A model generated the notes under the pieces. The model did not search any database. It was not told the origin of the DNA and worked only from the letters and a program-made list of their open reading frames with translations. From positions 1 to 59,164 of the forward strand of contig WHST01000026.1 in assembly GCA_009379955.1 (NCBI GenBank): 59,164 nt of DNA. The letters run 5' to 3'. The DNA comes from Streptosporangiales bacterium (GTDB taxonomy: Bacteria; Actinomycetota; Actinomycetes; Streptosporangiales; WHST01). The first letter of the stretch is position 1, and each line of letters starts with the position of its first letter. The translations under genes were made by a program, and so were the position numbers. Of the stretch, positions 16,672 to 27,041 are shown piece after piece.

Positions 16672-17340
16672 ATGCCCGAAGACCCGCGGGACATCTACAA
16701 GCGCATCCAGGCGATCACCGACAACGACGGCCGGCTGCCCGTCCCGATCTACGTGGTCATGCCGCAGTTCCCGTACGAGGGACAGCTCGACGTGAAGCGC
16801 GTCGTCGAGCCGCGCATTCCCGAGCCGCCCAGGCGCGGCGACACCGGCGCCGACGACTGCCCCCGCTGCGAGTACCTCGAGGAGGGTGGGATCTGGTCCG
16901 ACGAGCACTGGATCCTCGCCATCGAGAAGGAGCCGACCGGCCTGCCGGCGGCCGTCCAGGTCTTCCCCCGCGAGCACGTCGACCTCGGCGACCTCGACGA
17001 CGAACGTGCCGGCGAGCTCGGTCGGATCGTCGTCCACCTGGAGCGCGCGATCTTCGGGCTCGGGTCGATCGGACGGGTCCACGTCGCGCGGTGGGGTGAC
17101 ACCGACGCCCACCTGTGCGTCTTCGTCTACGCCAGGCCCGAGGGCTTCGGCGAGCTGCGCGGCACCTGCCTGCCGCTGTGGGAGGACATCCTGCCGCCCA
17201 CGCCGCAGGACGTCTGGCACTACAACCACAAGAAGGTCGCCGAGGTGTTCGCCGAGTCCTACGGGGGCGGCAACGTCCTGATCAGCCAGGACGACGTACC
17301 CGACTTCGGCGAGGTCGCGAGCCGCCTCGAGGGCATCTGA
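16672..17340 (+). CDS. HIT-like family protein (hypothetical)
   Basis: A 222-residue protein starting MPEDPRDIYKRIQAI. CPRCEYLEEGGIWSDEHWILAIEKEP followed by FPREHVDLGDLDDERAGELGRIVVHLERAI and VHVARWGDTDAHLCVFVYARP has the layout of HIT (histidine triad) nucleotide hydrolases. However, the triad H-x-H-x-H is reduced to HLCVF, so catalysis by the usual histidine is doubtful. CPRC may bind metal. TACACT (16631-16636) is a plausible -10 with a 30-base leader. It converges with pgm, and a 12-bp palindrome CGGCGTACGCCG sits between the two stops. Confidence 0.65.
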   Translation: MPEDPRDIYKRIQAITDNDGRLPVPIYVVMPQFPYEGQLDVKRVVEPRIPEPPRRGDTGADDCPRCEYLEEGGIWSDEHWILAIEKEPTGLPAAVQVFPREHVDLGDLDDERAGELGRIVVHLERAIFGLGSIGRVHVARWGDTDAHLCVFVYARPEGFGELRGTCLPLWEDILPPTPQDVWHYNHKKVAEVFAESYGGGNVLISQDDVPDFGEVASRLEGI

Positions 17341-17359
17341 CCGCGCCCGGCGTACGCCG

Positions 17360-18997
17360 TCAGGCCAGCGCGGCGGCGACGACGGTGCGGGCCTCTTCCT
17401 GCACCCGGGCGAGGTGCTCGGGACCGCGGAACGACTCGGCGTAGATCTTGTACACGTCCTCGGTGCCCGACGGTCGGGCCGCGAACCACGCGCTCTCCGT
17501 GAGCACCTTCAGCCCGCCGATGGGGGCGTCGTTGCCCGGGGCCGCGGTGAGCTTGGCGACGATCGGCTCGCCGGCGAGCTCCGTGGCGGTCACCTGGTCG
17601 GCGGTGAGCTTCGCCAGCACCGCCTTCTCGGCGCGGCTCGCCGGAGCGTCGACCCTGGCGTATGCGGGCTCGCCGAACCGTCCGACGAGCTCGGCGTAGC
17701 GCGCACTCGGGCTCGCACCCGTCGCCGCCAGCATCTCGCTCGCCAGCAGGCACAGCACGATGCCGTCCTTGTCGGTGGTCCACACACCGCCGTCGCGGCG
17801 CAGGAACGAGGCACCGGCGCTCTCCTCGCCGCCGAACCCGAGCGAGCCGTCGAGCAGCCCGGACACGAACCACTTGAACCCGACCGGCACCTCCACGAGC
17901 CGGCGACCGAGGTCGTCCGCGACCCGGTCGATCATCGCCGACGACACGAGCGTCTTGCCGATCGCGGCGCCGGCCGGCCAGTCCGCGCGGGAGCGGTAGA
18001 GGTAGTCGATCGCGACCGCGAGGAAGTGGTTGGGATTGAGCAGCCCGGCGTCCGGCGTCACGATGCCGTGGCGGTCGGCGTCGGCGTCGTTACCGGTCGC
18101 GATGTCGTACGCGTCGCGCTGCCTGATCAGTGACGCCATCGCCGACGGCGACGAGCAGTCCATACGGATCCTGCCGTCCCAGTCGAGCGTCATGAACCGC
18201 CACGTGGGATCGACGAGCGGGTTCACCACGGTGAGGTCGAGGCCGTACCTCTCGCCGATCTCACCCCAGTACGCGACGCTCGCGCCGCCCAGCGGATCGG
18301 CGCCGATGCGCACGCCCGCCGACCGCACCAGGTCGAGATCCACCACGGCCCCGAGGTCGGAGACGTACGCGTCGAGGAAGTCGTACGTCCCCGTCGTGTC
18401 GGCGGCCCGCGCGCGTGACAGCGGGATGCGGCGCACACCGCGAAGGCCGTCGACCAGCAGGGCGTTGGCGCGCTCCTCGATCCACTTCGTGGCCGCGGTG
18501 TCGGCCGGGCCGCCGTTCGGCGGGTTGTACTTGAAGCCGCCGTCGCGTGGCGGGTTGTGCGACGGCGTGACGACGACGCCGTCGGCGAGGCCGGACGTCC
18601 TGCCACGGTTGTACGCGAGCACGGCGTGCGACAGAGCAGGCGTCGGCGTGTAGCCGTCACGGCCGTCGACGAGCACCGTCGTGCCGTTGGCGGCGAAGAC
18701 CTCGAGCGCCGTCGTCCATGCCGGCTCGCTCAGCGCGTGGGTGTCGCGGGCGAGGTACAGCGGACCGTCGGTGCCCTGCTCGGAGCGGTACTCGCAGATG
18801 GCCTGGCTCGTCGCGGCGATGTGGTCGTCGTTGAACGCGGCGTCGAACGCCGAGCCGCGATGCCCCGACGTGCCGAACGCGACCCGCTGCTCGGGCACGG
18901 CCGGGTCCGGGTGCTCGGCGTAGTACGCGGTGACGAGCCTCGCGACGTCGACCAGGTCGGCGGGCTCGGCCGGGGTGCCGGCGCGCGGATGGCTCAT
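17360..18997 (-). CDS. pgm: Phosphoglucomutase (alpha-D-glucose-specific)
   Basis: A 545-residue enzyme that interconverts glucose-1-phosphate and glucose-6-phosphate in the cytoplasm. All landmarks are present: [13 protein letters not shown] at the start, [14 protein letters not shown] with the phosphoserine at Ser146 (same number as in E. coli Pgm), [10 protein letters not shown] for the magnesium loop, [15 protein letters not shown] for sugar binding and [17 protein letters not shown] for phosphate binding. Length is standard. It feeds glycogen/trehalose synthesis or takes the products of galactose use. Single-gene unit. Confidence 0.97.
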   Translation of the reverse strand: MSHPRAGTPAEPADLVDVARLVTAYYAEHPDPAVPEQRVAFGTSGHRGSAFDAAFNDDHIAATSQAICEYRSEQGTDGPLYLARDTHALSEPAWTTALEVFAANGTTVLVDGRDGYTPTPALSHAVLAYNRGRTSGLADGVVVTPSHNPPRDGGFKYNPPNGGPADTAATKWIEERANALLVDGLRGVRRIPLSRARAADTTGTYDFLDAYVSDLGAVVDLDLVRSAGVRIGADPLGGASVAYWGEIGERYGLDLTVVNPLVDPTWRFMTLDWDGRIRMDCSSPSAMASLIRQRDAYDIATGNDADADRHGIVTPDAGLLNPNHFLAVAIDYLYRSRADWPAGAAIGKTLVSSAMIDRVADDLGRRLVEVPVGFKWFVSGLLDGSLGFGGEESAGASFLRRDGGVWTTDKDGIVLCLLASEMLAATGASPSARYAELVGRFGEPAYARVDAPASRAEKAVLAKLTADQVTATELAGEPIVAKLTAAPGNDAPIGGLKVLTESAWFAARPSGTEDVYKIYAESFRGPEHLARVQEEARTVVAAALA

Positions 18998-19018
18998 GGC
19001 GTCGAGGATAGGTCACCC

Positions 19019-19993
19019 TCACGTGAAGAGGTGGATCGCGGCGAGCGACGTCGCTGCCGCCACCAGCGTCGAGACCAAGCCGAGCAGGGTGGCGCGGCCA
19101 CCGGTGCGGACGAGCGTGCGCAGGTGCACGGCGGTGCCCAACCCGAACAGCGCCCCGGCGAGCAGCAGCGTCGTGACGACCTGAGCAGCGGCCAGCACGG
19201 GTGCAGGGACGACGCCGATGCTGCGGACGGCGATCATCACGAGGAACCCGACGACGAACAACGGCACGAGCGCCGGACGCTTCCCACCGTTCGTCGGACG
19301 CGCTCGGCCGCGGCGGACCAGGCCATAACCCGCGACGAGCGGCGCGAGGAGCACCACGCGGGTGAGCTTGACCACGACCGCGGTGCCGAGCGCGGCCGCA
19401 CCCGCGGGCGAGGCGGCCGCGACGACCTGCGCGACCTCGTGCACGCTCGCGCCCGCCCAGACGCCCGCCGCGGCCTCCCCCAGACCCAGCGCTCCGTACG
19501 CGAGTGGCAGCAGCACGATCGCGGCGCTGCCGTAGAGGGTGACGAGCGCGACCGCGGTGGCAAGGTCCTCGTCGTCGCTGTCGGCCACCGCGTTCATCGC
19601 GACCGCGGCCGACGCACCGCAGATCGAGAACCCGGTGGCGACGAGCAACGTCGTGCCCGGCCGCACGCGCAGCAGCCGACCCGCCGCGAGCGTGGCGACG
19701 AACGTGAGGCCGACCGTCACCGCGACGACGCCGAGCACGCCTCGCGGCAGGCGCAGGACCTCGCCCACCGCGAGCTGCAGGCCGAGCAGCACCACGCCCG
19801 CGCGCAGCAGCCTGCGGGTCGCCACCCTGGTGCCGAGCTGCGCCCGCGGGCGTACCAGACCCACGTTGCGAGCGAGGACACCGAGCACCACCGCGACCGT
19901 GAGCGCGCTCACGAACGGCGCGACCCGGCTGACGGCGAACGCCACCGCGACACCGCCGGCGACGAGCGCGAGCCCGGGGAGGTAGGTGGTCAC
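19019..19993 (-). CDS. YeiH/Psb family putative sulfate exporter
   Basis: A 324-residue membrane protein with about ten spans. ATGFSICGASAAVAMNAV with the following DDEDLATAVALVTLYGSAAIVLLPL and WAGASVHEVAQVVAAA are the hallmark stretches of the YeiH family. Start GTG 19993 is chosen because GAGG lies six bases before it; the frame stays open upstream but into the 49-bp repeat. The divergent LysR gene is the usual partner, as with yeiH/yeiE in enterobacteria. Substrate is inferred from family annotation only. Confidence 0.87.
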   Translation of the reverse strand: MTTYLPGLALVAGGVAVAFAVSRVAPFVSALTVAVVLGVLARNVGLVRPRAQLGTRVATRRLLRAGVVLLGLQLAVGEVLRLPRGVLGVVAVTVGLTFVATLAAGRLLRVRPGTTLLVATGFSICGASAAVAMNAVADSDDEDLATAVALVTLYGSAAIVLLPLAYGALGLGEAAAGVWAGASVHEVAQVVAAASPAGAAALGTAVVVKLTRVVLLAPLVAGYGLVRRGRARPTNGGKRPALVPLFVVGFLVMIAVRSIGVVPAPVLAAAQVVTTLLLAGALFGLGTAVHLRTLVRTGGRATLLGLVSTLVAAATSLAAIHLFT

Positions 19994-20003
19994 CCTGGTC
20001 CTC

Positions 20004-20052
20004 GCGTCCGAGGAACCGGTGGCCGGAGCGACCACTTCTTCGGACGTCACGG
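20004..20052 (-). repeat. 49-bp hairpin repeat, copy 3 (inverted)
   Basis: Reverse complement of copies 1 and 2 with a few changes in the loop. It lies in the leader of the YeiH gene, ending about 10 bases before its start codon, where its hairpin could affect translation or transcription start. Confidence 0.85.
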
Positions 20053-20126
20053 GGGTGCCGGGGTGTCTCACCACCTCAGCTTCGCGCCGGGACGCTTCCG
20101 CGAGTAGGGCGAACGTCCTGTCGATG

Positions 20127-20143
20127 CATAAGGAACGGTTATG
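20127..20143. promoter_or_regulatory. LysR-type binding site
   Basis: CATAA-N7-TTATG is a perfect inverted repeat with the T-N11-A core of LysR-type sites. It lies 23 bases before the lysR start and between it and the divergent YeiH gene, as expected for an autoregulated LysR activator. Confidence 0.6.
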
Positions 20144-20165
20144 GGAGGAGCTGTACGCTGACGAC

Positions 20166-21080
20166 ATGCGGTCCGACCTGCGCGCGCTCGAGATGCTGCT
20201 CGCCGTGGCTGAGCAGGGCAGCATCGGCTCGGCCGCGCGCGAGCTGGGCGTCAGCCAGCCCGCGGTGTCGGCCCGCATCCGCGACCTCGAGCGACGGACT
20301 CGGCTCGACCTCGTCGAGCGCACACCGCGGGGGTCCCGCCTCACCACCGTCGGGGCGACGCTCGCCGACTGGGCACGCGACGTCCTCGTCGCGTCGGACC
20401 GGTTGGAGGCGGGAGTCCGCGCGTTGCGGGCGACCCGCAACAGCGAGCTGCGACTGTCCGCGAGCATGACGATCGCCGAGTACCTGCTCCCCCGATGGCT
20501 CACCGAGCTCGCCCACCGTTCGCCGAGCACCACGGTCGCGCTGCGGGTGCGCAACTCGCGCGACGTCGCCGCCGACGTCATGTCCGGCGCCGCCGACCTC
20601 GGCTTCGTCGAAGGCGTCGGCGTCCCCGCACAGCTGCGCAGGCATCAGGTCGCGCGGGACGAGCTCGTCGTGGTCGTCGGACGACGCCACCCGTGGGCGC
20701 GCCGCAGGCGGCCGCTCCCTGTCACGGAGCTCGCCACCGCCGCGCTGGTGCTCAGGGAGCCGGGCTCCGGCACTCGCGAGGCACTCGAGCGCACGCTCGC
20801 CAGGACCGGCGTCGACGTCGCCCCGCGGTTGGTGCTCGCGTCGTCCGCCGCGATCAAGTCGGCGGTCGAGTCCGGCGAGGGCGTGACCGTGCTGAGCCGC
20901 CTGGTCGTCGCGGACGAACTGCACACCGGCCGGCTCGTGGCCATCGACGTCGAGGGTCTCGACATGCGGCGGTCGCTGCGCGCTGTCTGGCCGAGCGGCG
21001 TGCGGTTGTCCGAACCCGCGACGGAGCTCCTCCGCTGCGCCGGCGCAAGCGGACGAAACCAGGGTCGACATCAGGGGTGA
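20166..21080 (+). CDS. LysR family regulator, divergent from the YeiH exporter
   Basis: A 304-residue LysR protein. The N-terminal helix-turn-helix reads LRALEMLLAVAEQGSIGSAARELGVSQPAVSARIRDLERRTRLDLVERTPRGSRLT, then a long linker helix and an effector domain with LVVVVGRRHPWARR and VLREPGSGTREALE. Start is placed at ATG 20166 by homology of LysR N-termini; an in-frame ATG at 20124 would put the operator inside the gene. The pairing with YeiH suggests a sulfur-related signal. Confidence 0.9.
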   Translation: MRSDLRALEMLLAVAEQGSIGSAARELGVSQPAVSARIRDLERRTRLDLVERTPRGSRLTTVGATLADWARDVLVASDRLEAGVRALRATRNSELRLSASMTIAEYLLPRWLTELAHRSPSTTVALRVRNSRDVAADVMSGAADLGFVEGVGVPAQLRRHQVARDELVVVVGRRHPWARRRRPLPVTELATAALVLREPGSGTREALERTLARTGVDVAPRLVLASSAAIKSAVESGEGVTVLSRLVVADELHTGRLVAIDVEGLDMRRSLRAVWPSGVRLSEPATELLRCAGASGRNQGRHQG

Positions 21081-21122
21081 CCCGGGGGCGCATGCCGGGC
21101 GGGCGTGCAAGGATGGAGCGTC

Positions 21123-21623
21123 ATGGACAACTACGGGCAGGTCTTGTGGCTGCCGATCTGTGCGGGCCTCACCGCGATCGGCGTGCTGTTCAGTGTGCTG
21201 GTGTGGCGTCGCCGCGGGGCCCCGTCCGGGCTGCGCATCTTCTCGTGGTCGCTGCTGCCGATGGGTGTCTATCTCATCGGCGTGCTTCCGGTCATCGTCC
21301 CGTTCGGCATCAGGCTCGTCACCTGGGTGACCGACGCCGTCTTCTCGCTCACCGCGTGGATCGGCGTCGCCCTGCTCGCGCTCGCCGTGCTCGTGTGGAT
21401 CGTGTCCGGCCGGCTCCTCAGCAGGCGGAGCGCCGCCGTCGAGGGTGACGGCGACACCGACGCCGTCACGTCGCGGTCGTCCGGCAAGGAGGTCACGGCC
21501 GGCTCCTCGTCGACCCCCGCCAAGGACGCCAAGGCGAAGACGTCCGCCGCCAAGGACAAGTCCGCGGACGACGACGGGATGGGCGACATCGAGGACATCC
21601 TCAAGCGCCGCGGCATCACCTAG
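21123..21623 (+). CDS. Hypothetical small membrane protein
   Basis: A 166-residue protein without a recognised function. Three hydrophobic segments are seen (about residues 8-28, 43-63 and 75-97), then a soluble Ser/Ala/Lys-rich tail (SSTPAKDAKAKTSAAKDKSADDD) ending in the short motif GMGDIEDILKRRGIT, which looks conserved enough to be a docking peptide. ATG 21123 has AAGGATGGAG just upstream. It follows the LysR gene on the same strand after 42 bases and ends before the strong hairpin at 21661. Confidence 0.75.
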   Translation: MDNYGQVLWLPICAGLTAIGVLFSVLVWRRRGAPSGLRIFSWSLLPMGVYLIGVLPVIVPFGIRLVTWVTDAVFSLTAWIGVALLALAVLVWIVSGRLLSRRSAAVEGDGDTDAVTSRSSGKEVTAGSSSTPAKDAKAKTSAAKDKSADDDGMGDIEDILKRRGIT

Positions 21624-21660
21624 GCCCGTCCAGCACACCGTGACGTCGTCACGGCCGGCC

Positions 21661-21716
21661 ACCCGTGAGGGGCACCCTCACCGTGTCCTGGCACGGTGAG
21701 GGTGCCCCTCACGGGT
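21661..21716. terminator. 25-bp perfect hairpin between convergent genes
   Basis: Arms 21661-21685 and 21692-21716 are exact reverse complements (begin ACCCGTGAGGGGCACCC), with a 6-base loop TCCTGG. The right arm touches the stop codon of the minus-strand LysR gene. No T-run follows on either side. A bidirectional terminator is the simplest reading. Each arm also holds its own smaller palindrome, GTGAGGG/CCCTCAC. Confidence 0.85.
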
Positions 21717-22658
21717 TCAGGTCGCCGCGCGCACCCGCCGCACCCCGGACGGCAGGCCACCGCGGGCCGCCGAGTCGGCGACCGTCTCCAGCAGGGTCGT
21801 CCCGAACGCACGGGCGGCGTGGATCGGCGTCACGCCGCTGCGGTGCGCGAGCGCGATCGTGCGCGACAGCCCGGGCGCCGCGAGCGGGGTCGCCCGCAGG
21901 CCGGCACGGTCAGCGAGCACCATGCTCGGCACGATCGCGATGCCCAGCCCCGCCTCGACGAAGCGCAGCACCGCGTCCATCTCGCCGCCCTCCACCGACA
22001 GCCGCGGACGGACGCCCGCCTGCTGGCACGCCTGCAGCGTGACGTCACGCAGGTCGTAACCCTCGCGGAACATCACGAGCGGCCGGTCACGGAGGTCCGC
22101 GAGCCGGAACCTGCTGCGCCGCGTGGGCGGCGGCTCCCCCGCCGGTGACGCGACGACGAGGTCCTCGCGCAGCAGCGGCTGCAGGACGAGCCGCTCGTCC
22201 GCGCCCGATGCCGGCACGATCACGAGGGCGACGTCGAGCTCGCCCTGGTCGAGCTGGCGGACGAGGTCACGTGACCCGTTCTCGGTGACCTCGAGCTCGA
22301 TGCCCGGATAGCTGTCGTGGAACCGTCGCAGGACGTCGGCGACGAGCGTGACGCACAGGCTCGGGGTCGCGCCGAGCCGCAGCCGGCCGCGGCGCAGGCC
22401 GATCAGCTCGAGCACCTCGGTGCGTGCCGTCTCGGTGTCGGCGAGGATCCGCCGCGCGAGCGGGAGCAACGCCTCGCCGGACGGAGTGAGGGCGACGTTG
22501 CCGCGGGTGCGGCTGAACAGCGGTGCGCCGAGCTCGCGCTCCAGCGCGTGCACCTGCCGGCTGAGCGAGGGCTGCGCGACATGACTCGCCTGGGCCGCCC
22601 GGGTGAAGTGCCGCGTCTCCGCGACCGCCACGAAGTACGCGAGCTGCTGGAGCGTCAC
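21717..22658 (-). CDS. LysR family regulator, divergent from sdhCAB
   Basis: A 313-residue LysR protein. The helix-turn-helix is TLQQLAYFVAVAETRHFTRAAQASHVAQPSLSRQVHALERELGAPLFSRTRG, and the effector domain contains GRLRLGATPSLCVTLVADVLRRF, LVMFREGYDLRDVTLQAC and FVEAGLGIAIVPSMVLADR. The start is GTG 22658, not an ATG further upstream, because LysR proteins begin at this point and because the repeat element upstream supplies a ribosome site ending exactly on this GTG. It likely controls the succinate dehydrogenase genes across the divergent promoter. Confidence 0.92.
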   Translation of the reverse strand: MTLQQLAYFVAVAETRHFTRAAQASHVAQPSLSRQVHALERELGAPLFSRTRGNVALTPSGEALLPLARRILADTETARTEVLELIGLRRGRLRLGATPSLCVTLVADVLRRFHDSYPGIELEVTENGSRDLVRQLDQGELDVALVIVPASGADERLVLQPLLREDLVVASPAGEPPPTRRSRFRLADLRDRPLVMFREGYDLRDVTLQACQQAGVRPRLSVEGGEMDAVLRFVEAGLGIAIVPSMVLADRAGLRATPLAAPGLSRTIALAHRSGVTPIHAARAFGTTLLETVADSAARGGLPSGVRRVRAAT

Positions 22659-22764
22659 GAGCCATCCGCCAAAGCGAGCATCGCAGCGGTCCGAAGCGCA
22701 CGCCTCGACCACCCGATCAGCGAGCGAGGAGCGGAGCGGAGGAGGACGGCGGGAAGCAGCGTCA
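22656..22764 (-). repeat. Start-codon element, copy 1 (109 bp)
   Basis: Read on the minus strand it begins TGACGCTGCTTCCCGCC, has the block CCTCCGCTCCGCTCCTCGCTC, then a variable middle, then GGACCGCTGCGATGCTCGC and GGCGGATGGCTCGTG, the last three bases being the lysR start codon. It shares both ends and its length with the copies at 38286-38397 and 54553-54661. Here the upstream neighbour is a divergent promoter, not a coding gene. Confidence 0.9.
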
Positions 22765-22795
22765 TAGCCTGATGCTATCGAACACCTGTTGACGA

Positions 22796-22830
22796 TGCAT
22801 TGGACGAATGCACGTCGCGCCGCCTAGCGT
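22796..22830 (+). promoter_or_regulatory. sdhCAB promoter with LysR-type site
   Basis: TGCATT-N5-AATGCA (22796-22812) is a perfect inverted repeat with LysR-like spacing. TAGCGT (22825-22830) is a TANNNT -10 placed seven bases before ATG 22838, so transcription should start at or next to the start codon (leaderless). The LysR site covers the expected -35, as for an activator or repressor acting on polymerase. Confidence 0.6.
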
Positions 22831-22837
22831 CGATGTC

Positions 22838-23557
22838 ATGAGCGTGTCCCTGCGCAGGCCACCGGCGCCGGAGTGGCTGACCAACTCGGCGCCGGCCCGC
22901 TTCTGGCACGCGACCGTCGGCAAGAAGGCGGTCATGGCGACCACGGGCGCGCTGCTGCTGCTCTTCCTGGTCGCGCACATGATCGGGAACCTCAAGGTCT
23001 TCTTCGGCGCCGCGGCGTACGACCACTACGCCCACTGGTTGCGCACGCTCGGCGAGCCCGTGCTGCCGTTCGGCTGGTTCCTCTGGATCCTGCGTGCCGT
23101 CCTGCTCGCCGCCGTGGTGCTGCACATCGTCGCGGCGGCACAGCTGGCACTGCGCGCGAAGCGGGCGCGGCCCGTCGGGTACGCCGGCCGTACGCGGGTG
23201 CGCGGCGGGTACGCGGCACGCACGATGCGCTGGGGTGGCGTGCTGATCGCCCTGTTCGTCGTGTACCACCTGCTCGACCTCACGGTCGGCACGGTGAACC
23301 CCGACTTCCGTACCGGCGAGCCGTTCCACAACCTCACCGCGAGCCTCGGCGTCTGGTTCGTCACGCTCTTCTACACCGCCGCGATGGCCGCGCTGGCCCT
23401 GCACATCAGGCACGGCCTGTGGAGCGCACTGCAGACCCTCGGCGTGGTCGGCGGTCGCGAGCGGGTGACGCGGTGGGGCGCGACGGCGGTCGCGTTCGTG
23501 ATCTGCGGCGGCTTCGTGATCGTCCCGTGGGCCGTACTCCTCGGACTCGTGAGGTGA
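22838..23557 (+). CDS. sdhC: Succinate dehydrogenase cytochrome b subunit
   Basis: A 239-residue integral membrane protein with five predicted spans, of the single-subunit diheme type found with B-type succinate:quinone reductases. [61 protein letters not shown] and [17 protein letters not shown] supply the conserved histidines for two haems. It anchors the flavoprotein and iron-sulfur subunits and reduces menaquinone. No Shine-Dalgarno precedes the ATG, in line with a leaderless mRNA. The next gene begins two bases after its stop. Confidence 0.92.
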   Translation: MSVSLRRPPAPEWLTNSAPARFWHATVGKKAVMATTGALLLLFLVAHMIGNLKVFFGAAAYDHYAHWLRTLGEPVLPFGWFLWILRAVLLAAVVLHIVAAAQLALRAKRARPVGYAGRTRVRGGYAARTMRWGGVLIALFVVYHLLDLTVGTVNPDFRTGEPFHNLTASLGVWFVTLFYTAAMAALALHIRHGLWSALQTLGVVGGRERVTRWGATAVAFVICGGFVIVPWAVLLGLVR

Positions 23558-23559
23558 CG

Positions 23560-26237
<2,678 letters not shown>

Positions 26238-26318
26238 GGCACGGGCCGCACCGGCGCGTCCAGGGTTCTTCCAGGAAGTCGCCAGCATCTCGTCAGGCCG
26301 GACCTGGATACTCGTCTC

Positions 26319-27029
26319 ATGAACGCGACCCGTGAGGCCGAGGCGCGGCTGGTCGTGGTGGACGACGAGCCCAACATCGTCGAACTGCTGTCGGCGAGCC
26401 TGCGGTTCGCCGGCTTCGACGTGACCTCCGCGGCCAACGGCCACGACGCGCTCACCGCGGTCAAGGACGTCCGGCCCGACCTGCTCGTGCTCGACGTGAT
26501 GATGCCCGGCATGGACGGCTTCTCCGTCGTCCGCCGGCTGCGGGCCGACGGCGTGCGGGTGCCCGTGCTGTTCCTCACCGCGCGCGACGCGACCGGCGAC
26601 AAGGTGCAGGGGCTCACCCTCGGCGGCGACGACTACGTGACCAAGCCGTTCAGCCTCGAGGAGCTCGTCGCCCGGATCCGTGCGGTCCTGCGGCGTACGT
26701 CGGGGCCCGACGCGGGCATCCGCCCGGCGAAGCTGACCTTCGCCGACATCGAGCTCGACGACGACTCGCACGAGGTCTACAAGGCCGGCGAGACGGTCTC
26801 GCTCTCGCCGACGGAGTTCAAGCTGCTGCGCTACCTGATGGAGAACGCCAGCCGCGTGCTGTCGAAGGCGCAGATCCTCGACCACGTCTGGCAGTACGAC
26901 TTCGGTGGCGACGCGAACATCGTCGAGTCGTACGTCTCGTACCTCCGGCGCAAGATCGACACGACCGAGCCGCGGCTCCTCCACACGGTGCGGGGCGTCG
27001 GCTACGTCCTGCGCAAGCCGAGGGAGTGA
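26319..27029 (+). CDS. OmpR-family response regulator (TrcR/PrrA-like)
   Basis: A 236-residue regulator. Receiver domain: acidic VVDDEP, phospho-acceptor Asp59 in LLVLDVMMPGMDG, the Thr of LFLTARD, and Lys in DYVTKPFSLEEL. DNA-binding winged helix: VSLSPTEFKLLRYLMENASRVLSKAQILDHVWQYDFGGDANIVESYVSYLRRKID with the final HTVRGVGYVLR. GATACT occupies -12 to -7 from the ATG and there is no ribosome site, so the mRNA is probably leaderless. The direct repeats in the 81-bp leader (CCAGG..CCAGG) may bind the regulator. It pairs with the kinase 12 bases downstream. Confidence 0.95.
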   Translation: MNATREAEARLVVVDDEPNIVELLSASLRFAGFDVTSAANGHDALTAVKDVRPDLLVLDVMMPGMDGFSVVRRLRADGVRVPVLFLTARDATGDKVQGLTLGGDDYVTKPFSLEELVARIRAVLRRTSGPDAGIRPAKLTFADIELDDDSHEVYKAGETVSLSPTEFKLLRYLMENASRVLSKAQILDHVWQYDFGGDANIVESYVSYLRRKIDTTEPRLLHTVRGVGYVLRKPRE

Positions 27030-27041
27030 GGCAACGACCTG

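Noticed and set aside
17348-17359. 12-bp palindrome CGGCGTACGCCG between the HIT-like and pgm genes as terminator
   Set aside because: Too short and without a loop to form a stable hairpin; probably chance in GC-rich DNA.
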